Of a stretch of 37,621 bases of DNA, positions 17,115-23,109 are shown in pieces. Both the position numbers and the translations under genes were made by a program. The DNA comes from SIG636 sp045592105 (lineage in GTDB: Bacteria > Bacillota > Clostridia > Oscillospirales > CAG-382), in NCBI GenBank assembly GCA_045592105.1, contig JAZNUB010000029.1, forward strand, positions 1 through 37,621. The letters run 5' to 3'. The stretch's first letter is position 1; each line of letters opens with the position of its first letter. The notes under the pieces were generated by a model, which saw nothing but the letters and a program-made list of their open reading frames with translations, was not told where the DNA came from and made no database searches.

Positions 17115-17143
17115 ATTTTACCATATTTGGCAAAAAATGTCAA
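17115..17143 (-). promoter_or_regulatory. Promoter of the AbrB-type gene
   Basis: Minus strand TTGACA (17138-17143), 17 bp, TAAAAT (17115-17120). An AGGAGG site and the ATG follow. Confidence 0.8.
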
Positions 17144-17162
17144 TATTCACCTTTAATATTTT

Positions 17163-17942
17163 TCAAATATGCTCAATCATACTGTAAACGCTTTCGAAAA
17201 CAAAATCAGGCTTGTTATCATCTGTTATATCGTTAAGCTTTGTTTCTCCGCTTAATACAAGCGCGGATATCATACCGCTGTTTTTGGCTAATGCGATATC
17301 TGTGTAAAGCCTATCACCGATACACACTATGCTTTGAGGTGGAATATTTGTGGTTGCGGTAATGGCTTTTGCTGTTTCGGTGTTGGGCTTGCCAAGATAT
17401 ATTGGTTCTTTTCCGGTGGCTGCTGTAATCATCGCGGCGATTGCACCGCTATCAGGCATAAGCTTTCCGCCTGCAAGTGGACAATTAAAGTCCGGATGTG
17501 TGCAAAGATATAAAGCACCGTTATGCAACGCATCACAGGCAGTGTGTAGCTTTTTATATGTAAGCTCTGTGTCAAAGCTTGAAACAACTATATCTGCGTC
17601 CTCAGTATCAACAATATTTATCCCGGCGTTTATCATATCGTTTTTCAAAAGATTAGTGCCTACCAAATATACTTTTTTGTTAGGATGATTGCGGCAAAGA
17701 TAATTAATTGTAACGTCCCCCACCGTCATAACCTCGCACTCACCAAACCCAAGCCGTTTAAGCTTTTCTATATAATAATCCTTTGTACGGGAGGCGTTGT
17801 TTGTAAAGAACAAAAGGCGTTTTTCTCTTTCCTTCAGCCTTCTTGCAAAATCAATCGCGCCAGGGATAGCGGTATCACTAAGATAAACCGTTCCATCCAT
17901 ATCCGATACAAAAAGCTTTGCGTTATTTATTCTTTCATACAT
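17163..17942 (-). CDS. HAD-IIA family phosphatase (NagD/AraL-like)
   Basis: A 259-residue cytosolic HAD hydrolase that removes phosphate from small metabolites. Motif I is VSDMDGTVYLSDTAIPGA, with the two nucleophile-region aspartates. Motif II is FFTNNASRT, motif III lies near GKPNTETAKA, and motif IV is CIGDRLYTDIALAKNSG. The large C2a cap between motifs II and III places it in subclass IIA with NagD, AraL and 4-nitrophenyl phosphatases. Substrate unknown. I chose the ATG at 17942 (GGTGA upstream) because motif I must be near the N-terminus. An in-frame start at 17996 falls inside the -35 box. Confidence 0.88.
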   Translation of the reverse strand: MYERINNAKLFVSDMDGTVYLSDTAIPGAIDFARRLKEREKRLLFFTNNASRTKDYYIEKLKRLGFGECEVMTVGDVTINYLCRNHPNKKVYLVGTNLLKNDMINAGINIVDTEDADIVVSSFDTELTYKKLHTACDALHNGALYLCTHPDFNCPLAGGKLMPDSGAIAAMITAATGKEPIYLGKPNTETAKAITATTNIPPQSIVCIGDRLYTDIALAKNSGMISALVLSGETKLNDITDDNKPDFVFESVYSMIEHI

Positions 17943-17967
17943 AATAGCTGTCACCGTCCTTGAATTG

Positions 17968-17996
17968 ATTATAGCATTTAATTTAAATTTGTTCAA
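17968..17996 (-). promoter_or_regulatory. Promoter of the HAD phosphatase gene
   Basis: Minus strand TTGAAC (17991-17996), 17 bp ending in TGC (extended -10), TATAAT (17968-17973). It is divergent from the promoter at 18016-18044. Confidence 0.8.
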
Positions 17997-18015
17997 CCAC
18001 GTACTAAATAAAATG

Positions 18016-18044
18016 TTGAAATATTAAAAACTGTAGTGTATAAT
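18016..18044 (+). promoter_or_regulatory. Promoter of the zinc-ribbon membrane protein gene
   Basis: TTGAAA (18016-18021), 17 bp, TATAAT (18039-18044), followed by GAAGGGGG and the ATG at 18079. Confidence 0.8.
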
Positions 18045-18078
18045 TATAATATACTATTATAGAAGGGGGCAAAGTACT

Positions 18079-19107
18079 ATGCGTACAGCGGGCTTTAAGC
18101 TTACAAGGGCGGACAAGCAACGAATCAAAGCAGATTTAACAAGATCTTTACGCGTTATTGAAAATCTCGATTTTAGCCGTATTTACGAAGATGTACCCGT
18201 TGAAGTTATTGAAGGCTATACCGTTACGGATAGTGATACTTATGAGTGTTTTGCTGTGTTTAAAATACAAAACACGGGCGATAAAGACATTAAGGCGCTG
18301 GACGTTCGCTTGCTGCTGTACGAAGGAAAAGCCAATATCCCAACAAGGCGTATTAATTTCACTTATAAAGCCGAGCATAATTATTTCGGCAGAAGAACTA
18401 TGCCCTCGGATAAAGAAAAGGTTAGTGTATTAGAGAAGATTGGGCTGAAACAAAAGACTTTGACGCCGTACATACGCCAAGGCGAATGCTTTGGTGAAGG
18501 AGTGCTTATTTCAATACCTAAGTCTTATTGCAGGAAAATAGAGTTTGAGATAAGAACCGTTCATTATACAGACGGTACAAGTGTTGCGGTTAACGTAATA
18601 AGCGGCAAGCAGTACAAATTCTTTAAAGAGTTGGATGATGAAACACGATATGCATATGGAAAAATTAATGTGTACGCTATGGCAGAGGAAAAACATCCTA
18701 TAAAAATTATTCCGCAATCTACAAGCAGGGTATGGCTTTGTTGTTGTGGCCGCAAAAATTTAAGCACAGAGGAGGTCTGTGCAAATTGCGGAAGAGAAAG
18801 GGATTGGCAGCTTAATAACATAACCGAAAACACCTTGGAAAATGAGCTTAAAAAGATACGCGACGTAGCCGATCCCGGTTTTATACATCTGCAAAAATCT
18901 AAGGCCGGCAAACAGTTGAGCATTGAAAGCGAAGAGGAGCGCAAGAAAAAAGCAGAAGCGATTGAGCTTTCCTTGAAAAAAGTTGCAGAGCAGCAAAGGA
19001 TAGAAGAGCACAAAAAACGCATGCTGATACCCAAAATTATTCTTTGGGTTGGGGCTATATATTTGTTGATTTTTATTTTTCAATCTATTATAGACTATCA
19101 AATGTAA
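18079..19107 (+). CDS. Zinc-ribbon, coiled-coil, tail-anchored membrane protein of unknown function
   Basis: A 342-residue protein I do not recognise. Residues ~1-205 form a soluble, beta-rich domain (IQNTGDKDIKALDVRLLLYE is typical of an Ig-like or FxLYD-like fold). A short zinc ribbon follows (WLCCCGRKNLS then CANCGRERDW, about 221-244), with a CxCG-x9-CxxCG spacing. Residues ~258-318 are highly charged and helical, probably a coiled coil (EEERKKKAEAIELSLKKVAE). One hydrophobic segment (about 320-338) at the extreme C-terminus would anchor it with the bulk in the cytoplasm. GAAGGGGG precedes the ATG by 8-9 bases. It is monocistronic. Confidence 0.75.
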   Translation: MRTAGFKLTRADKQRIKADLTRSLRVIENLDFSRIYEDVPVEVIEGYTVTDSDTYECFAVFKIQNTGDKDIKALDVRLLLYEGKANIPTRRINFTYKAEHNYFGRRTMPSDKEKVSVLEKIGLKQKTLTPYIRQGECFGEGVLISIPKSYCRKIEFEIRTVHYTDGTSVAVNVISGKQYKFFKELDDETRYAYGKINVYAMAEEKHPIKIIPQSTSRVWLCCCGRKNLSTEEVCANCGRERDWQLNNITENTLENELKKIRDVADPGFIHLQKSKAGKQLSIESEEERKKKAEAIELSLKKVAEQQRIEEHKKRMLIPKIILWVGAIYLLIFIFQSIIDYQM

Positions 19108-19147
19108 ATAAATAATATAAAAAACATTATTTAATTTAAATTTCCTA

Positions 19148-19176
19148 TTGACAAAAGCGATTTTTAGTGATATAAT
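19148..19176 (+). promoter_or_regulatory. Very strong promoter ahead of a 56-residue peptide gene
   Basis: TTGACA (19148-19153), exactly 17 bp ending TGA (extended -10), TATAAT (19171-19176). All twelve consensus positions match and the extended motif is present as well. Confidence 0.9.
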
Positions 19177-19229
19177 GCACAAGAATTAAATGTGATAATA
19201 TGTACCTTATGATTTGAAGGGATGATAAT

Positions 19230-19400
19230 ATGGAAAATAATAAGCTTGTATACGAAAAACCGGAATTAACGCTTAAATATTTTCTTTTTGGCGGCGATAT
19301 AGCCACTATTAGTGGCGTTAACAGTAGCCAATCACCTGATGAAGACAATAATGATGCAATAGAGGCTCCCGGCGAAGGTGACGAGTGGTGGGGCCAATAA
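19230..19400 (+). CDS. Small acidic peptide, 56 residues, unknown function
   Basis: The ATG at 19230 follows AAGGGATG and opens a 56-codon frame. The N-terminal half is hydrophobic and basic (YEKPELTLKYFLFGGDIATI). The C-terminal half is strongly acidic and Gly/Trp-tipped (DEDNNDAIEAPGEGDEWWGQ). There is no cysteine and no signal peptide. The opening YEKPEL then an aromatic block then D-I-x-x-x-SG resembles short uncharacterised Firmicute peptides I have seen, but I cannot name a family. It has its own near-perfect promoter and a strong terminator, so it is a dedicated, probably abundant transcript. A leader-core arrangement (ribosomal peptide precursor) is conceivable, but no modifying enzyme is adjacent. 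Confidence 0.7.
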   Translation: MENNKLVYEKPELTLKYFLFGGDIATISGVNSSQSPDEDNNDAIEAPGEGDEWWGQ

Positions 19401-19426
19401 CCTTTTGTCATTTTTTCTACATATAG

Positions 19427-19455
19427 AAGGATGTTGTTTATCAACATCCTTTTTT
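19427..19455 (+). terminator. Terminator of the small peptide gene
   Basis: A perfect 10-bp stem (19427-19436 with 19442-19451), five-base loop, followed by a T-run on the plus strand. Confidence 0.9.
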
Positions 19456-19460
19456 AAATT

Positions 19461-20390
19461 TTAATTTTGAAACAGCTCTGTACTAAAGTACCTTTCACCC
19501 GTATCGGGCAGTATAGTTAAAACGCGTTTTCCTTCCCCAAGCTTTTGTGCAAGCTTGATTGCGGCAGATACATTAGTGCCTGAGGATATGCCACACAAAA
19601 TGCCTTCACGCTTCGCAAGAAGCTTGGAGGTTTCAATTGCCTCCGAATCCTTAACTATGTGAACGTGGCTGTAGATCTTGGTATCCAAATTATCGGGAAT
19701 CAAACCATCGCCTATGCCCATTTGCAAATGCGTGCCTATACTGCCGCCCGAAAGTATGGCTGCGTGTTCCGGCTCTACCGCCCAAATTTCAATATCTTTC
19801 CATTTTGCCTTTAGTGCGTTTCCTATGCCGGATAGTGTGCCGCCTGTACCTACGCCTGAACAAAAACCGTCTATCGGGCCGTCAACTTGCTCCAAAATTT
19901 CTTTCGCTGTCTTTTCGAGGTGAACGGCAGGGTTGGCAGGGTTTACAAATTGTTGCGGTACATACACCTTTGGGTTTTCTTTAGCAAGCCTCATGGCTGT
20001 TTGTAAACATTCCTCTATGCACTTTCCAATATTCCCATCGTCATGAATCTTGATAACTTTTGCGCCGTACGCGTTCATAATTTTTGTGCGCTCTTCGCTA
20101 ACGCTGTCCGGCAGTACAATGATAACCTCAAGCCCCATTACGGCACCTGCAAGCGCCAACCCAATGCCTTGGTTACCGCTTGTTGGTTCAACGATAACAG
20201 TATTTTCTTTAATAAGACCGTCCTCTTTAGCTTTTTGTATCATATTAAGCGCAGTTCTTGTTTTAATAGAGCCGCCAACGTTAAGCCCTTCAAACTTTAC
20301 CAAAACCTCTGCCGCGCCCTTGGGTACGATATTGTTGAGCCTGATAATCGGGGTGTTACCAACGGCATCAAGAATTGTATTGTGTATCAT
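19461..20390 (-). CDS. cysK: Cysteine-synthase-like PLP enzyme
   Basis: A 309-residue fold-type II PLP enzyme; CysK makes L-cysteine from O-acetylserine and sulfide. The PLP lysine is Lys43 (GGSIKTRTALN). The substrate loop is PTSGNQG (69-75), the phosphate-binding loop is GVGTGGTLSGIG, and the C-terminal motif is ILPDTGERYFST. Two usual residues differ from classical CysK: Thr replaces Asp in the KDR motif, and Gln replaces Thr in SGNTG, a position that normally contacts the substrate carboxylate. The enzyme may therefore prefer another amino-acid substrate. GGAGGG precedes the ATG by six bases. It is convergent with the small peptide gene and lies downstream of the pfp terminator. Confidence 0.82.
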   Translation of the reverse strand: MIHNTILDAVGNTPIIRLNNIVPKGAAEVLVKFEGLNVGGSIKTRTALNMIQKAKEDGLIKENTVIVEPTSGNQGIGLALAGAVMGLEVIIVLPDSVSEERTKIMNAYGAKVIKIHDDGNIGKCIEECLQTAMRLAKENPKVYVPQQFVNPANPAVHLEKTAKEILEQVDGPIDGFCSGVGTGGTLSGIGNALKAKWKDIEIWAVEPEHAAILSGGSIGTHLQMGIGDGLIPDNLDTKIYSHVHIVKDSEAIETSKLLAKREGILCGISSGTNVSAAIKLAQKLGEGKRVLTILPDTGERYFSTELFQN

Positions 20391-20451
20391 ACTAAACCCT
20401 CCGAGAAATATGTATCGAAATGTTTACTAATATAATATGCAGGATTTGATG

Positions 20452-20482
20452 AAAACGCCTCGCTTATAACAAGCGAGGCGTT
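20452..20482 (-). terminator. Terminator of the phosphofructokinase gene
   Basis: A perfect 12-bp stem (20454-20465 with 20471-20482), five-base loop, followed on the minus strand by TTTTC. Confidence 0.85.
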
Positions 20483-20497
20483 ATATGCTTTACTAAA

Positions 20498-21730
20498 TTA
20501 CTCCGCTTTTATCTTTTTAAGATGAACAAATCTGGGCAAGCTGTCTTCCTTGGTAAGCTGTGTTTCGCCCTGGATAAGAGGAAGCGCGTAAGCGATGAAC
20601 TTTTCGTTAAGGCCATCCTTGGTAGCGTTCATCCAGCTCTTGGGAACTTTCTTTTCTGCGTTAGCAACAACGGAAAGATCGAAAAGCTCGATTTCGCACT
20701 TGTAGCCCTTCTTGGTCTTCTTACGCTTGAAGCCAACCATCTTATCGGTAACGCCTGCGGTTGCATAATCAACTGCTGCTTTACCTGCTGCAAAGCTTTC
20801 GTCGATATCGGTTTGAGAAGCGCAGTGAGCAGCACAACGCTGGAGAAGAGAAAGCTCTATAGCTCTAACCTTTGCGCCCGTTGCTTTTTCAACCTTCTTT
20901 GCAAGAAGGGAAGCAAGACCACCAAGCTGGGGATGACCAAAGCTGTCAAGCTTGCCGGTGTCGGAAATGAGGCGGCCCATTCTGTTATGGATGCCTTCGG
21001 AAACAGCAACTATGCACTGACCGTTCTTTGCATAGATATCCTTAACCTTTTCGATAAAGTCCTTTACGTTGAAGGAAACCTCAGGGAGGTAAATAAGGTC
21101 GGGACCGCAGCCCTTATAGCAAGCAAGAGAAGCAGCAGCAGTAAGCCAGCCGGCGTTTCTACCCATAATTTCAACGATGGTGATCATGCCGGTGTCATAA
21201 ACGCGAGCATCGTGATATATCTCCATAAGAGAAGTAGCGATATACTTAGCAGCAGAAGCATAGCCGGGGCAGTGGTCGGTACCAGCAAGGTCGTTATCGA
21301 TCGTCTTGGGGATACCCATAACACGGCATTCGTAGTTGTGCTTCATCATAAACTTGGATATCTTGTTGCAGGTATCCATAGAGTCATTACCGCCGTTGTA
21401 GAAGAAGTAGCGAACATCATACTTCTTGAAGATCTCGAGAATACGGTGATAATCTGTTTCGTCAACCTCAGCATCCTTAAGCTTGTAGCGGCAGGAGCCC
21501 AAAGCAGAGGAAGGGGTGTATTTCATGTGCTCAAGTTCAGCAGGGTCTTCTTTACCCATATCAATAAGGTTGTCGTTAAGAACGCCCTTAATGCCGTTAA
21601 GTGCACCGTAAACCTTAGTAATGTTTTCGTTTTCAAGAGCAGTCTTTATACAACCGTACGCAGAAGCGTTAATAACGGAGGTAGGACCGCCGGACTGACC
21701 GATAATACATGCGCCTTTTAATGTGCTCAT
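20498..21730 (-). CDS. pfp: 6-phosphofructokinase, probably PPi-dependent
   Basis: A 410-residue phosphofructokinase that interconverts fructose 6-phosphate and fructose 1,6-bisphosphate. The N-terminal glycine loop is IGQSGGPTSVINAS. The donor-site motif is GGNDSMDT (113-120), and the catalytic motif is PKTIDNDL (141-148), followed by EIMGRNAGWL. ATP-dependent enzymes have GGDGS and a GTIDND motif. Asp in place of the second Gly of the donor motif, and Lys in PKT, are the established marks of PPi-dependent enzymes. Use of PPi is thus well supported but not proven. AAAGGATGA lies about 10 bases upstream of the ATG. It is divergent from the aldolase gene that handles its product. Confidence 0.85.
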   Translation of the reverse strand: MSTLKGACIIGQSGGPTSVINASAYGCIKTALENENITKVYGALNGIKGVLNDNLIDMGKEDPAELEHMKYTPSSALGSCRYKLKDAEVDETDYHRILEIFKKYDVRYFFYNGGNDSMDTCNKISKFMMKHNYECRVMGIPKTIDNDLAGTDHCPGYASAAKYIATSLMEIYHDARVYDTGMITIVEIMGRNAGWLTAAASLACYKGCGPDLIYLPEVSFNVKDFIEKVKDIYAKNGQCIVAVSEGIHNRMGRLISDTGKLDSFGHPQLGGLASLLAKKVEKATGAKVRAIELSLLQRCAAHCASQTDIDESFAAGKAAVDYATAGVTDKMVGFKRKKTKKGYKCEIELFDLSVVANAEKKVPKSWMNATKDGLNEKFIAYALPLIQGETQLTKEDSLPRFVHLKKIKAE

Positions 21731-21768
21731 TGTCTTGTTTCATCCTTTCAAACAATTAATTTCAAATA

Positions 21769-21797
21769 ACTATATCATACTTTTACGCTAAAATCAA
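21769..21797 (-). promoter_or_regulatory. pfp promoter
   Basis: Minus strand TTGATT (21792-21797), 17 bp ending TGA (extended -10), TATAGT (21769-21774). Confidence 0.75.
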
Positions 21798-21839
21798 TCA
21801 CTTTTTTAGCAGTTTTTAGCATTATTTTTTCGGTTTTGC

Positions 21840-21868
21840 TTGACAAGTGTTACAAATACTGCTAAACT
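21840..21868 (+). promoter_or_regulatory. fba promoter
   Basis: TTGACA (21840-21845), 17 bp ending TGC (extended -10), TAAACT (21863-21868). It is divergent from the pfp promoter, with 42 bp between the -35 boxes. Confidence 0.75.
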
Positions 21869-21910
21869 ACCAGAAGTAAAACTAATTTTTTTAAAGGAGA
21901 TGCATGTACC

Positions 21911-22849
21911 ATGGCATTAGTTAATTCTTCCGAAATGTTTAAAAAGGCATACGAAGGCGGCTATGCAATAGGCGCGTTCAATGTCAATAATATGGAGATC
22001 GTTCAGGGTATAACCGAAGCTTGTAAAGAAGAAAAAGCTCCCGTTATCCTTCAGGTTTCCAAGGGTGCGCGTGCTTACGCTAACCACACTTATCTTGTAA
22101 AGCTTGTTGAAGCTGCTATTATTGAGTGTCCCGAGATCCCCGTTGTTCTTCACCTTGACCACGGCCCCGATTTCGAAACCTGCAAGTCTTGTATAGACGG
22201 TGGCTTTACCTCCGTTATGATCGATGGTTCCTCCAAGTCCTTTGAAGAGAACATCGCTCTCACCAAAAAGGTTGTTGAGTATGCTCACGCACACGGCGTT
22301 GTTGTTGAAGGTGAGCTTGGTACTCTTGCAGGTATAGAGGATGAGGTTCAGGTTTCCGCTGAAGATTCTTCCTACACCCGTCCCGAAGAAGTAGAAGAGT
22401 TCGTTTCCAGAACAGCGGTTGACTCTCTTGCTATCGCTATCGGCACCAGCCACGGCGCATACAAGTTTAAGCCCGGCACAAAGCCCCAGCTTCGTTTTGA
22501 TATTCTTGAAGAAGTTAGCAGAAGACTTCCCGGTTTCCCGATAGTTCTTCACGGTTCTTCTTCCGTTCCTCAGAACTACGTTACAATGATTAACGAAAAC
22601 GGCGGTAAGATGCCCGGCGCTATCGGCGTTCCCGAAGAACAGCTTCGTCAGGCTGCTGCATTGTCCGTATGTAAGATAAATATTGACTCTGACCTTAGAC
22701 TTGCTATGACGGGTACTATCCGTCAGTTCTTTAACGAACATCCCGATAAGTTTGACCCCAGAGAATATCTTAAGCCCGCAAGAGCAAACATCAAAGAGCT
22801 TGTTCGTCATAAGCTTGTTAACGTTCTTGGCTGCAACGGCAAGGCATAA
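21911..22849 (+). CDS. fba: Class II fructose-bisphosphate aldolase
   Basis: A 312-residue zinc-dependent aldolase that splits fructose 1,6-bisphosphate into two triose phosphates. Zinc ligands and catalytic residues appear in VVLHLDHGPD (Asp and His), VEGELGTLAG (Glu), IGTSHGAYK (His) and VLHGSSSVP (His and phosphate loop). KINIDSDLR supplies further phosphate contacts. AAAGGAGA lies 10 bases upstream of the ATG. It is divergent from pfp, giving a small glycolytic cluster. Codons look highly biased (many GTT, CTT, GGC), consistent with strong expression. Confidence 0.95.
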   Translation: MALVNSSEMFKKAYEGGYAIGAFNVNNMEIVQGITEACKEEKAPVILQVSKGARAYANHTYLVKLVEAAIIECPEIPVVLHLDHGPDFETCKSCIDGGFTSVMIDGSSKSFEENIALTKKVVEYAHAHGVVVEGELGTLAGIEDEVQVSAEDSSYTRPEEVEEFVSRTAVDSLAIAIGTSHGAYKFKPGTKPQLRFDILEEVSRRLPGFPIVLHGSSSVPQNYVTMINENGGKMPGAIGVPEEQLRQAAALSVCKINIDSDLRLAMTGTIRQFFNEHPDKFDPREYLKPARANIKELVRHKLVNVLGCNGKA

Positions 22850-22871
22850 TTACTGAATATCTAAGCTTTGT

Positions 22872-22911
22872 AAGTGTGGTGTCCATTACAGGATGCCACA
22901 CTTGTTTTTTT
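22872..22911 (+). terminator. fba terminator
   Basis: A 13-bp stem with two wobble pairs (22872-22884 with 22891-22903), six-base loop, then a seven-base T-run. Confidence 0.88.
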
Positions 22912-23045
22912 AGTATTTGATAGTGGTAGGACTATATAGATGGTAATTTTCAACTGCAAGCACGGCAAAAATGATAAAATGTTGTCGATATGCTAAGTGG
23001 TATTTGTAAGAATCGTATATTTTTGTGTTGCAACTTTTGTTTATA
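22912..23045. other. Intergenic region upstream of adhE
   Basis: There is no gene here. The region is AT-rich. An 8-bp palindrome GTTGCAAC (23026-23033) lies just ahead of the adhE -35 box and could be an operator half, but no known binding-site consensus is matched well. Confidence 0.4.
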
Positions 23046-23074
23046 TTGACTTTCTTTTTATAAAATGCTATATT
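23046..23074 (+). promoter_or_regulatory. adhE promoter
   Basis: TTGACT (23046-23051), 17 bp ending TGC (extended -10), TATATT (23069-23074); GGAGG follows at 23094-23098. Confidence 0.8.
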
Positions 23075-23109
23075 AATATTGCACAAATGTAACGGAGGAA
23101 CTTATAATT

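Noticed and set aside
19230..19400. Calling the 56-residue peptide a ribosomal-peptide (RiPP) precursor
   Set aside because: No modifying enzyme, protease or exporter gene lies nearby, and it has no Cys, few Ser/Thr in the tail, and no leader-cleavage motif.
20522..21721. A 399-codon open frame on the plus strand opposite the phosphofructokinase gene
   Set aside because: It is the reverse image of a strongly supported gene, has no ribosome-binding site, and its product has no domain; it results from codon bias.
23010..23050. A possible Rex (NADH-sensing) operator ahead of adhE
   Set aside because: The GTTGCAAC palindrome and nearby TTGT motifs do not fit the TTGTTAA-N4-TTAACAA pattern closely enough.
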